In this document: in pieces, positions 47,301 to 54,985 of the stretch
Layout: every line of letters starts with the position of its first letter
How positions within the stretch are numbered: position 1 is the stretch's first letter
Source: Pseudoflavonifractor sp. An85
GTDB lineage: Bacteria > Bacillota > Clostridia > Oscillospirales > Oscillospiraceae
Direction of reading: 5' to 3'
Assembly: GCF_002161235.1 (NCBI RefSeq)
Contig: NZ_NFHE01000008.1
Location: 1-64,000 of the forward strand
DNA length: 64,000 bases
Notes under the pieces: generated by a model
Database searches by the model: none
Told to the model about the DNA's origin: nothing
What the model saw: the letters and a program-made list of their open reading frames with translations, nothing else
Translations under genes and position numbers: made by a program

Positions 47301-47656
47301 ACGATCCGGCGGTCATCGACGCCATGGAGCAGTCCGAAGACGGGAAATACCGTTACCTGCCCCTGTCCTCCCGCAGCAAGGACTGCTTGGTGAATGAGGA
47401 GCAGATGCGGGAGCTGGACAAGTACGTCACCCAGGTGTTACGCCAGGCCGCCAGCCAGGTGGCTGGGGGCAACATTGACGCCGACCCCTATTGGCGGGAC
47501 GCCACCCACAACGCCTGTCAGTGGTGCGAGTTCCGCTCGGCCTGCCACTTTGAGGAGTGCCTGGGAGACACCCTACGCCGGAGACGGGGCAAACGGGCCG
47601 CGGAATTCTGGGCCTGGATGGAAGATCGAATGAGAGGTGAGAAGGATGGGAATTGA
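44375..47656 (+). CDS. addB: ATP-dependent helicase/deoxyribonuclease subunit B (AddB)
   Basis: A 1093-residue AddB. The N-terminal UvrD-like region (LLLVPEQYSHESERAM) has no canonical Walker A. The C-terminal RecB-type nuclease is visible in GFVDRVDSWEHEGKRYLRVVDYKTGKK (landmarks GFVDRVD and DYKTGK), and cysteines near the end (CQWCEFRSACHFEEC) with an earlier cysteine fit the family Fe-S staple. With AddA it resects double-strand breaks to Chi. TTG start with AAGGAG upstream; it overlaps addA by 11 bases. Confidence 0.94.
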   Translation: MLTLLYARAGQEIRKELLERLGASPAQRRLLLVPEQYSHESERAMCQVLGNGASRTCEVLSFTRLAGRLREVAGGGAAPVLDGGGQMLLMYAALRQCAPQLRIYRSPSRKPAFLTHVLATIDECKSCCVQPQQLLEAGEELGGQQGDKWRDIGLLYAAYEALAAQGAADPRGRLDVLTQQLEDTQWAKGKEIAVFGFTDFTPQEERVLEKLIHQAHVTVALVCDPDNDPEGIFEPALRAASRLKRLARQGGTRVEEQTLRRPQPSHPALTWMEGHLYGPLPTPWTEGCPVTLAQASTPRQEVEWAASQIVALMRTGLVRCRDIVVCPRRLEGYGELVESVFAQYGIPVYLSAMEDVLRHPVLALVTSALAAAAQDYPYEELFRYLKTDLTPLTQEERDTLENYVLTWNIKGSLWTRKKPWNMHPQGYGLTFSEEDTALVGRLDTLRRQVIAPLERMRKCPDQTGAGRAQALYQLLEDIDLPKRLAERAESLESRGDLNTAAQYRQLWDIVVGGLEQCALLLGDTQLEMEEFARLFALVLSQYDVGAIPVSLDRVTVGEAPRMAHKECKYLFFLGADSTAIPSCAPAAGLFSDQDRDALAALEVELASRQEEQLRRELTIVYETCARPTQGLYVSYAQQDGAGQERGPSFLYERLTQLFPTAHHGDPADVSCRLAAPVPALEAAGGVSQVRAALSELPDMRDRVQRLQEAGTWRRGRLSPQGVRTLYGKAVPMSATRLDLYQSCHFCHFLRFGLKAQPRKRAKFAPSDYGTFVHAVLEEVLGQHPEPQQCRALAKAAADRYEQEVLQGLEDESARFRWLFARMKQAVLTVVDSVAGELAASQFVPVWLELGFGRGEQLPPVEVEQDGITLRLSGFVDRVDSWEHEGKRYLRVVDYKTGKKAFDFADVEDGRGLQMLLYLFALSRNGEPLFGDQDLVPAGVLYVPARTALVDGSRNTDAREVAQEQEKQLRRQGLVLDDPAVIDAMEQSEDGKYRYLPLSSRSKDCLVNEEQMRELDKYVTQVLRQAASQVAGGNIDADPYWRDATHNACQWCEFRSACHFEECLGDTLRRRRGKRAAEFWAWMEDRMRGEKDGN

Positions 47657-50600
47657 ACTCACCCGCCAGCAACAGGCGGTGGTGGACAACCGGGGAGGCG
47701 ACCTACTGGTGTCCGCAGCCGCCGGTTCCGGTAAGACGAGGGTGCTGGTGGAGCGGCTGATGCAGCGCATCCAGCAGGGGGAGGACGTGGACCGGTTTCT
47801 GGTCATCACCTTCACCAACGCCGCCGCCGCCGAGCTGCGGGACCGTATCGCCGCCGCCATCCACGCCCGCCTGGCCCAACAGCCCAACAACCGGCACCTG
47901 CGCCGCAACGCCACCCTGGTCTATCAGGCCCAAATCTGCACCATCGACGCCTTTTGTCTGGATTTCCTCCGCCAGTGGGGCCACTTGGCGGGGCTGGACC
48001 CGGACTTTCGCCTGTGCGACCAGGGCACCGGGGAGGAGCTGCGGAGTGAGGCCCTGGAGACGGTGCTGGAAGGGCGGTACGCCAATATCTCCAATGACCC
48101 AGGCTTCCAGGCTCTGGCCGACAGCATGGCGGGGGACCGGGACGACCAGACCTTGGAGTCTGTCATCCTGGATATTCACGCCAAGGTGCAAAGTCAGGCT
48201 AGCCCCCTGGACTGGCTCATGGCGCGCAAGGCCGACTTCAATTTGACCGGGGAGACCGCCCCGGAGGATACTCCCTGGGGCAAGCTGCTCCTCTCTGATG
48301 CCCGGGAAGTGGCCCAATACTGGGCGGACACCCTGCAAGGGGTGCTGAGTGAGCTGGAGGACGACCTGGTATTGTGGAACAATTATGGTGGTACCTTGGG
48401 CACCACCATTGGAGGCCTGGAGCGGGTGGCCGGTGCCCAGAGCTGGGACGGGATGGCCCAGATGCTGGATGGGGTGGCCTTTGAGCGCCCCAAAGCCAAG
48501 CGGGGAGATTGCGACGAGGCCCTAAAGGAGCGGGCCAAGGGGGTGCGGGAGGCCTGCAAAAAGCAGATGGAAAAACTCAAACAGCGCTTCCAGGTGGCGG
48601 CAGCGGAGGCCATGGAGGATCTGCGAGCCATTGCCCCTGCCATAACCGCCCTGCTGGACGTGGTGGCGGAGTTTGACCGGGCCTTTGTGGCCCTCAAGGG
48701 CCGCCACCGTCTCATTGACTTTGCCGACGGGGAGCATCTCACCGCCGCTTTGCTCACCGATGGAGAGGGAAATCCATCTCAGCTGGCCCTGGAGTGGCGC
48801 AAGCGGTATGTGGAGATTATGGTGGACGAGTACCAGGACACCAACGGGGTGCAAAACGCCATCTTTGACGCTCTGTCCCAGGGGGACAACCTGTTTTTGG
48901 TGGGAGATGTGAAACAGTCCATCTACCGCTTCCGTCTGGCAGACCCCACCATCTTTTTGGACAAGTACCGCCGCTTTGCTCCCTGGGAGACCGCGGAGCA
49001 GGGGCAAGGGCGTACCATCCCTCTGTCCCACAACTTCCGATCCCGGCCCGAGGTGCTGGACGCCACCAACTTTGTCTTCCGCAACGTGATGACCCAGTCG
49101 GTGGGGGAACTGGACTACGACGAGAACCAGGCCCTGCGCCATGGGCGGCAGGATTTGCAGCCGGACGGGCAGTATGCCACTGAGCTGTGCTGTGTGGACC
49201 TGTCCCAGCTGGAGGACCAGGAGGACAAGGGAAACAAGGACCTCATCCAGGCCCGGATGGTGGCCAAACGCATGAAGGAGCTGTTGGCCTCGGGCCTTCC
49301 CATCGGGGACCGTCCCCTGCGCCCCGACGACATGGTGATTTTGCTCCGCTCCCCCGGCTCCACTCTGCGGTGGTATGCCGCCGCCCTGGATGAGGCGGGC
49401 ATCCCCTGGAGTGCCGAGGGGGGCAGGGAGTTTTTCGGCACCACCGAGATTGCGGTGGCCATTTCCCTGCTGCAAGTGGTGGACAACCCCCGGCAGGACG
49501 TGCCTTTGCTGGCTGTCCTCCGCTCTCCGGTGTTTGCTTTTACCCCCGACCGGCTGGCCCAGTTGCGCACCGGCTGTTCCGGCTGCGTGTACCAGGCGGT
49601 GGAGGCGGGAGCAGAGCGAGGCGAGGAAGACTGTGTGTCCTTCCTCACCCTCTTGGGAGAGTTGCGGGCTCTGGCCGCCGAGGAGAGCAGCCACAAGCTG
49701 CTGTGGTACATCTACCAGCGCACTGACCTGCCCGCCATCTTTGCTGCCATGCCCCAGGGGGGAGCCCGTAGGGCCAACCTCATGGCCCTGTACGAGGAGG
49801 CCCGGCGGTTTGAGTCGGGGGGCCACAAGGGCCTGATGGCCTTCCTCCTCCACCTTACCCGCATGGCGGACAACGGCCTGCCCATCCCCGTGGAGGGGGA
49901 GAGCGTGGGAGGCGTGCGCATTCTGTCCATTCACCGCTCCAAGGGCCTGGAGTTTCCCGTGGTGTTCCTGTGCGGCCTGGAGCACCAATTCAACACGGAG
50001 GACACCCGGTCCACCATCCTCTTCCACCCGGACCTGGGACTGGGCCCCAAGCGGGTGGACCGGGAGCGGATGCTGCGCTACTCCACCATCGCCCGGGACG
50101 GGGTGGCCCTGCGGCTGCGCCAGCAGCTTATCGCCGAGGAGATGCGCCTTTTGTATGTAGCCATGACTCGAGCCGAGCACAAGCTGGTGATGTTCGCCAG
50201 CGTCAACGGCAAGAATTTGAAGCTGGACAAGCTGGCTGCCCAGGCCCAGTGTCCGCCGCCGCCCCGCCAGGTGGCAGGGGCTTCCTGCATGGCCGAGTGG
50301 GTGCTCACCCCCGCTTTGTGCCGTGAGGATAGCCAGCCTCTATGGGACGAGCTGGGGCTGCAACGGCCCTGCAGCGCCCCCCAGCAGGGGTACCGCTGGG
50401 AGGTCAAGCTGCTCACCCCCACCCAGGCGGACGCGGGGCGGGTGAGCCCGGACCTGGGCCAGGAGGCAGAGGGGGGCGTGGAGCTGCCCAAGGGGTGGCA
50501 GGATACCCTCACCTGGACCTACCCCCATGGGGTGTCTGCCCAGATGCCGTCGAAGCTCACTGCCACCCAGCTGAAAGGGCGGGACAAAGACAACGAGGCG

Positions 50601-51203
50601 GCCCAGGACGGGGTGGAGTATGCCCCCGCCAAGCCCACGGTGACCTTGCGCCGCCCGGTGTTCCAGGGGCAAAAGCCCCTCACTCCCGCCCAGAAGGGCA
50701 CGGCCCTGCACATGGTGATGCAGTATCTCAATTTTGAGCGCACCAACACCCTGGAGGAGATTCAAGAGGAGATTGCCCGACTGGTGGCCATGCAGTTTAT
50801 CACCCCCCAACAGGGGGAGGCGGTGGAGCCTCAGCGCATCCTGGACTTTTTCCACTCGCCCTTGGGGCAACGATTGGTAAGTGCCTCCCAGATGGAGCGG
50901 GAGTTCAAGTTCTCCATGCTGGTGCCCGCTTCCGACTACTACCCCAACGCCGAGGCGGGGGAGGAGGTGCTGCTCCAGGGTGTGGTGGACTGCTGGTTTG
51001 TGGAGGAGGACGGCACGGTCACGGTGCTGGACTTCAAAACCGACCGGGTCACCCACAACACCGTGGAGGCCCACGCCCGGGAATATCGCCCCCAGCTGGA
51101 GGCGTACAGCCGCGCCCTTTCCCAGGCTTTGGAACTTCCCGTGGGCCGCTGTACCCTGTGGTTTTTTGCCCTGGGGCAGGGAATGGGCTGGGAGATAAAA
51201 TAA
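47646..51203 (+). CDS. addA: ATP-dependent helicase/nuclease subunit A (AddA)
   Basis: An 1185-residue SF1 helicase-nuclease. Walker A SAAAGSGKTRVLVERL near residue 25, VDEYQDTNGVQNAIF, LFLVGDVKQSIYRFR, HRSKGLEFPVVFL and YVAMTRAEHKL are the helicase motifs in order. The C-terminal nuclease shows GVVDCW and LDFKTDR. It is the helicase and second nuclease of AddAB. ATG 47646 follows GAGGTGAGAAGG within the end of addB. Confidence 0.96.
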   Translation: MGIELTRQQQAVVDNRGGDLLVSAAAGSGKTRVLVERLMQRIQQGEDVDRFLVITFTNAAAAELRDRIAAAIHARLAQQPNNRHLRRNATLVYQAQICTIDAFCLDFLRQWGHLAGLDPDFRLCDQGTGEELRSEALETVLEGRYANISNDPGFQALADSMAGDRDDQTLESVILDIHAKVQSQASPLDWLMARKADFNLTGETAPEDTPWGKLLLSDAREVAQYWADTLQGVLSELEDDLVLWNNYGGTLGTTIGGLERVAGAQSWDGMAQMLDGVAFERPKAKRGDCDEALKERAKGVREACKKQMEKLKQRFQVAAAEAMEDLRAIAPAITALLDVVAEFDRAFVALKGRHRLIDFADGEHLTAALLTDGEGNPSQLALEWRKRYVEIMVDEYQDTNGVQNAIFDALSQGDNLFLVGDVKQSIYRFRLADPTIFLDKYRRFAPWETAEQGQGRTIPLSHNFRSRPEVLDATNFVFRNVMTQSVGELDYDENQALRHGRQDLQPDGQYATELCCVDLSQLEDQEDKGNKDLIQARMVAKRMKELLASGLPIGDRPLRPDDMVILLRSPGSTLRWYAAALDEAGIPWSAEGGREFFGTTEIAVAISLLQVVDNPRQDVPLLAVLRSPVFAFTPDRLAQLRTGCSGCVYQAVEAGAERGEEDCVSFLTLLGELRALAAEESSHKLLWYIYQRTDLPAIFAAMPQGGARRANLMALYEEARRFESGGHKGLMAFLLHLTRMADNGLPIPVEGESVGGVRILSIHRSKGLEFPVVFLCGLEHQFNTEDTRSTILFHPDLGLGPKRVDRERMLRYSTIARDGVALRLRQQLIAEEMRLLYVAMTRAEHKLVMFASVNGKNLKLDKLAAQAQCPPPPRQVAGASCMAEWVLTPALCREDSQPLWDELGLQRPCSAPQQGYRWEVKLLTPTQADAGRVSPDLGQEAEGGVELPKGWQDTLTWTYPHGVSAQMPSKLTATQLKGRDKDNEAAQDGVEYAPAKPTVTLRRPVFQGQKPLTPAQKGTALHMVMQYLNFERTNTLEEIQEEIARLVAMQFITPQQGEAVEPQRILDFFHSPLGQRLVSASQMEREFKFSMLVPASDYYPNAEAGEEVLLQGVVDCWFVEEDGTVTVLDFKTDRVTHNTVEAHAREYRPQLEAYSRALSQALELPVGRCTLWFFALGQGMGWEIK

Positions 51204-51216
51204 TTTGAAAAACCCC

Positions 51217-51245
51217 TTGCTTTTTCTTGACAGGCGTGGTAAGAT
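51217..51245 (+). promoter_or_regulatory. rpmE promoter
   Basis: TTGCTT, 17-base spacer, TAAGAT just after addA. A TTGACA at 51228 inside the spacer has no partner at a usable distance. Confidence 0.65.
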
Positions 51246-51311
51246 ACATGTTGCGTTTACATGGAGTTATTATGCTCCTGGACTTATTTTGAAATGAAAG
51301 AGGTGAATTCC

Positions 51312-51512
51312 ATGAAGGAAGGCATCCATCCCAACTATCAGCAGACCACTATTACCTGCGCTTGCGGCAACGTGATCGAGACTGGTTCTACCAAGAAGGA
51401 CATTAAGGTGGAAGTCTGCTCCAAGTGTCACCCCTTCTACACCGGTAAGCAGAAGATGGTGGACACCGGCGGACGTGTCAGCCGCTTCAACAAGAAGTTC
51501 GGTCTGGAATAA
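51312..51512 (+). CDS. rpmE: 50S ribosomal protein L31 (zinc-binding type)
   Basis: A 66-residue L31. It has the zinc ligands ([18 protein letters not shown]), so it is the C+ form that depends on zinc. The start [10 protein letters not shown] is typical. ATG 51312 follows AGAGGTGAA; the upstream in-frame codons lack a ribosome site. Own promoter and terminator. Confidence 0.97.
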   Translation: MKEGIHPNYQQTTITCACGNVIETGSTKKDIKVEVCSKCHPFYTGKQKMVDTGGRVSRFNKKFGLE

Positions 51513-51526
51513 TCTTAGGTTTCTTC

Positions 51527-51567
51527 AAGGAGGCGTTGCGTCACGCAACGCCTCCTTGTCTTTTTTT
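51527..51567 (+). terminator. rpmE terminator
   Basis: AAGGAGGCGTTGCGT pairs perfectly with 51543-51557 across one base (in practice a TCA loop), then a run of seven T. Confidence 0.93.
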
Positions 51568-51617
51568 GCATTTTTGCATATAATGGAATGTATCAAAGAC
51601 ATAAGGAGGCTACCATC

Positions 51618-52121
51618 ATGTTGAGAAAAGTGGATCCCAAGGAGTTGGACTTCAACGTCTTTTCCGCCATTGGAGACCAGTGGATGCTCATCACCGCCGG
51701 AGACAAGGAGCAGTGCAACACCATGACCGCCTCCTGGGGTGGGCTTGGCGTGTTGTGGGGTTCCCCCATGGCCATTGCCTATATCCGGCCCCAGCGGTAC
51801 ACCAAAGAATTTGTGGATCGGGAGGAGTACTTTACCTTGGCATTCTTCTCCCAGGAGTACCGCCAGCAGTTGAGCCTGTGTGGAACTAAGAGCGGCAGAG
51901 ATGTGGACAAGGTGGCCGAATGCGGCTTTACCGTGGCCACCGGGGCAGGGGGTGCCCCCTATTTTGAGGAGGCAGAGATGGTGCTGGTGTGCCGCAAGCG
52001 CATGGCCCAGCGGATGAACCCCTCCTACATCCCCGAAGATGTGAAGGAAAAATGGTATCAGGAAGGGGATTACCACACCATGTACCTGGGTGAGATCGTG
52101 GAGGCCCTTATCCACCAGTGA
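51618..52121 (+). CDS. Flavin reductase family protein (FMN-binding split barrel)
   Basis: A 167-residue protein of the flavin reductase-like split-barrel family. VFSAIGDQWMLITAGDKEQCNTMTASWGGLGVLW (landmarks NTMTASWGG and IRPQRYT) matches the FMN-binding core, and FVDREEYFTLAFF follows. It probably binds FMN; the electron acceptor is unknown. The last codon and stop are part of the 5' hairpin of structured repeat copy 6. GGAGGC precedes the ATG. Confidence 0.85.
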   Translation: MLRKVDPKELDFNVFSAIGDQWMLITAGDKEQCNTMTASWGGLGVLWGSPMAIAYIRPQRYTKEFVDREEYFTLAFFSQEYRQQLSLCGTKSGRDVDKVAECGFTVATGAGGAPYFEEAEMVLVCRKRMAQRMNPSYIPEDVKEKWYQEGDYHTMYLGEIVEALIHQ

Positions 52122-52310
52122 ATGGGCTTTTGTGCCCATTCACTGGTGAGGGGATTGCAGCCCGACTGCGCGCAAGATTTTGCCCTTTCGGGTAAAATCT
52201 CACACTTGCGGGCTGAGAAGTGTTTTTCCCGATGCGCATGTCCTCGGGAAAAACGGGATTTCCATGGATTTCCCCGCCTGCGGGCGGGGAAACTCTGCCG
52301 AGGGCTTTTG
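52113..52310 (+). repeat. Structured intergenic repeat, copy 6 (loop subtype A)
   Basis: The 5' hairpin is a perfect 15 bp stem (CACCAGTGAATGGGC, 52113-52127 with 52134-52148) that contains the stop codon of the flavin reductase gene. Then outer stem CAGCCCG/CGGGCTG, inner stem AGATTTT-CCC/GGG-AAAATCT, hairpin TTTTTCCCGA/TCGGGAAAAA with loop TGCGCATGTCC, hairpin TTTCCCCGCC/GGCGGGGAAA, tail AACTCTGCCGAGGGCTTTT. hflX starts 33 bases later. Confidence 0.9.
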
Positions 52311-52343
52311 ATACCGTCTGGCGTAAACATTAAAGGAGTTTCT

Positions 52344-53633
52344 ATGTTCGAAGATACACAAGTCAAAGAAATCAACCGGGCGATTCTGGTGGGCCTCAAC
52401 GCCGCCAGTCTCAGCCGTGAGGAAAACGCCACCGATGAGACCTTGGAGGAGCTGGCCGCCCTGCTGGACACCGCCGGAGGCACTTGCCTGGGCACCGTAC
52501 TGCAAAATCGGCCCACGCCCGAGCCCCGCACCTTCATCGGCGAGGGTAAGACCGCTGAGGTCAAGGAGCTGGTGGGGATGCTGGGGGCGGATATCGTCAT
52601 TTTCGATAACCCCCTGTCTCCCTCCCAGCAGCGGGTACTCACCGAGGAGCTGGGGGTGACGGTGATGGACCGGGCCGCCCTCATTCTGGACATTTTCGCC
52701 AAGCGAGCCCGCACCAGTGAGGGCCGCTTGCAGGTGGAGCTGGCCCAGTACAAGTACCTGCTGCCCCGCCTCACCGGTATGTGGAAGCACCTGGAGCGGC
52801 AGGAGGGCGCCATTGGCACCCGTGGCCCTGGTGAGACCCAGCTGGAGAGCGACCGCCGCCACATCCACCGCAAGATTGCCAAGCTGGAAGAGGAGCTGAA
52901 GGACGTGCGCCGGGTGCGAGCCACTCAGCGGGAGCGCCGGGAGAAAAACGAGGTGCCGGTGGTGGCCATTGTGGGCTACACCAACGCGGGTAAGTCCACC
53001 TTATTAAATGCCCTCACCGGGGCGGATATCCCCGCCAACAACCGCCTGTTTGACACTCTGGACACCACCACCCGCATGCTGGAGATTTCGGACACCTGCA
53101 CGGTGCTCATTTCCGACACCGTAGGCTTCATCTCTAAGCTGCCCCACCAGCTGGTGGACGCCTTCAAGGCCACCTTGGAGGAGCTGACCTTTGCAGACCT
53201 CTTGCTCCACGTCATCGACACCTCCGACCCCCTGTGGCGGGAGCAGGCGGACGTGGTGGATAAGCTGATTTTGGAGCTGGGTGCCGCCGAGACTCCCCGC
53301 CTGGAGGTCTTTAACAAGTGCGACCTGGCCCCGGCGGAAATTCTCCCCCATGGGGAGGACATTGTATCCATTTCCGCCCGTACCGGTGCGGGACTGCCCG
53401 AACTGCTGGAGGCCATTGGCCGCCGTCTGGACACGGGGGCCCGTCGGGTGACCATCCATCTGCCCTACGACCAGGGTGGCCTGCTGGACACCCTGTACCG
53501 GGAGAGCAAGGTGGAGAAGGTGGACTACACCGAGACCATCGACGTGGTGGCGGTGTGTACCCCCAAGACCATCGGACGGCTGGGCCCCCTGGTGGAGGGC
53601 TGGCAGCCCCACAAAGAGGAGTGGGAGGATTGA
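52344..53633 (+). CDS. hflX: Ribosome-associated GTPase HflX
   Basis: A 429-residue HflX. The N-terminal HflX domain with GPGETQLESDRR, a helical linker, and the G domain: G1 GYTNAGKSTLLN, G3 DTVGF, G4 NKCD. The C-terminal extension is present. It splits stalled or stressed ribosomes. ATG 52344 has AAAGGAG upstream. The YigZ-type gene starts 4 bases after its stop. Confidence 0.95.
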   Translation: MFEDTQVKEINRAILVGLNAASLSREENATDETLEELAALLDTAGGTCLGTVLQNRPTPEPRTFIGEGKTAEVKELVGMLGADIVIFDNPLSPSQQRVLTEELGVTVMDRAALILDIFAKRARTSEGRLQVELAQYKYLLPRLTGMWKHLERQEGAIGTRGPGETQLESDRRHIHRKIAKLEEELKDVRRVRATQRERREKNEVPVVAIVGYTNAGKSTLLNALTGADIPANNRLFDTLDTTTRMLEISDTCTVLISDTVGFISKLPHQLVDAFKATLEELTFADLLLHVIDTSDPLWREQADVVDKLILELGAAETPRLEVFNKCDLAPAEILPHGEDIVSISARTGAGLPELLEAIGRRLDTGARRVTIHLPYDQGGLLDTLYRESKVEKVDYTETIDVVAVCTPKTIGRLGPLVEGWQPHKEEWED

Positions 53634-53637
53634 CGCC

Positions 53638-54267
53638 ATGAGTGAATACCTCATCCCCACCGGGGAGGCCCAGGCCACCCTGGTGGAGAAGCGTTCTGAG
53701 TTCATCGGCCACGTGTGGCCCATTGAGACGGAAGAGGAGGCCCGGGCCTGCATCGAGTGGGCCAAAAAGAAATACCACGACGCTCGGCACAACTGCTGGT
53801 GCTACATCGTCAAGGACGGCGCAGTGCGTTACTCCGACGACGGGGAGCCCCAGGGCACGGCGGGCCAGCCTATGCTGGGGGTATTCCAAAAAGAAGGAGT
53901 GACCAACGTCTGCTGCGTGGTCACTCGCTACTTTGGCGGTATTCTGTTGGGAGCCGGCGGCCTGGTGCGGGCCTACACCCAGGCCTCCAAAATGGCCCTG
54001 GACGAGGCGGGCATCTCGGTGGTGCGCCGCTGGGTGGAGGTGTTGGTGGACTGCCCCTATAACTTCTTCGAGCGGGTGAAGCTGGAAGTGACTGCCCTGA
54101 ACGGGGTGGTGGGGGATGTGGACTACACCGACCACGTCACCGTCCACGCCCTCCTGCCCGAAGGGCAGGAGGGCCCCTTTGGAGCTCGCATCACCGAACT
54201 TTCCGCAGGAAGCTTTTCAGCTGTGGAAGTGGGAGAAAGTTTCAAAGCCGTGCCTTTGGCCGAATAA
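53638..54267 (+). CDS. YigZ/IMPACT family protein
   Basis: A 209-residue UPF0029 protein. The N-terminal IMPACT domain shows SDDGEPQGTAGQPML and VTRYFGGILLGAGGLVRAY; the C-terminal half is the ferredoxin-like DUF1949 domain. Eukaryotic IMPACT regulates Gcn2; the bacterial role is not firmly known, with links to translation. It is co-transcribed with hflX. Its end overlaps the convergent Lit-like gene by 26 bases. Confidence 0.9.
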   Translation: MSEYLIPTGEAQATLVEKRSEFIGHVWPIETEEEARACIEWAKKKYHDARHNCWCYIVKDGAVRYSDDGEPQGTAGQPMLGVFQKEGVTNVCCVVTRYFGGILLGAGGLVRAYTQASKMALDEAGISVVRRWVEVLVDCPYNFFERVKLEVTALNGVVGDVDYTDHVTVHALLPEGQEGPFGARITELSAGSFSAVEVGESFKAVPLAE

Positions 54268-54898
54268 AGTCCCAGAGAATCATCAGAATACATCCCCCCA
54301 GCAACAGCCCTAAAATCAATAGGGCGCAGTTTCGGAAAAACTCCTGGGGGAGAATGAAAATAATGGGGTCGGTGTTGGGGTCAAAGAGCCAGTTGGTCTT
54401 ACCGGGGAAGAACAGCTGGTGAAAAATCACAAAGGCCCGCTCAAAGTCCAGGGCGGCCAAACCGCCCACGAGGGCAAAGCTGCCGCCCAGCCCCAGCCCG
54501 GCCCAGAACCCAGGGCCACGGCCTAAGATGGGGGCACAGCGGCGGCTCACTAGGCGGGTGAGGATAAAGAGTACCACGCACGCCCCCACGGATGCGGCCA
54601 ACAGCCGCAGATCCAGCAAAAACAGACTCCGGACATCGGCAAAATGGCTGGCCCCCTGAGGTGAATGGGGGAGCACGCCGGTGGAAAAGGTGTCGCCCCC
54701 GGTGCAGTAGTCCATCATCTCGTCATAGGCCCGACGAATTTCAACCTCGGGCAGACCCACCCGATCGGTGAGGTCTAAGGCGTCGATGTGGGCATAGTAA
54801 AAGGGACGGCACAAAATGGGGGTGGCGATGGCTCCGGTGAGCAGCACCAAGGCTGCCAGCACCGCCCACAAAAGAGTGAGTATTTTACTGCGTTTCAT
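54242..54898 (-). CDS. DUF1461/TIGR01906 membrane protein, Lit-like
   Basis: A 218-residue membrane protein with about four to five membrane segments and a periplasm-facing loop between the first two. It fits the TIGR01906/DUF1461 family in length and layout (N-terminal membrane helix, an LxxxDL-type loop with YDEMMDY and LPHSPQGASHFADV, then helices). Members of this family include Lit, which moves an acyl chain within lipoproteins to form lyso-lipoproteins. Whether this protein is a true Lit is unproven. Own promoter at 54929-54957. Confidence 0.7.
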   Translation of the reverse strand: MKRSKILTLLWAVLAALVLLTGAIATPILCRPFYYAHIDALDLTDRVGLPEVEIRRAYDEMMDYCTGGDTFSTGVLPHSPQGASHFADVRSLFLLDLRLLAASVGACVVLFILTRLVSRRCAPILGRGPGFWAGLGLGGSFALVGGLAALDFERAFVIFHQLFFPGKTNWLFDPNTDPIIFILPQEFFRNCALLILGLLLGGCILMILWDFIRPKARL

Positions 54899-54928
54899 TG
54901 GAAACCCCTCCTTGGTGGATTCCCTGAC

Positions 54929-54957
54929 AGTATACCACGCATCGAGGCGTTTTCCAA
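54929..54957 (-). promoter_or_regulatory. Promoter of the Lit-like gene
   Basis: On the minus strand TTGGAA (54952-54957), 17-base spacer, TATACT (54929-54934). A GGAGGGG ribosome site follows before the ATG. Confidence 0.75.
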
Positions 54958-54985
54958 TCGTATTGTTCTACGAGAGAGGAGAGTT

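Noticed and set aside
51228-51250. TTGACA after addA as the rpmE -35 box
   Set aside because: No -10 box lies 16-18 bases downstream; TTGCTT-17-TAAGAT at 51217-51245 fits better.
52122-52343. N-terminal extension of HflX through the structured repeat
   Set aside because: The frame happens to stay open, but the peptide is unlike HflX, and ATG 52344 has its own ribosome site and the family-like start.
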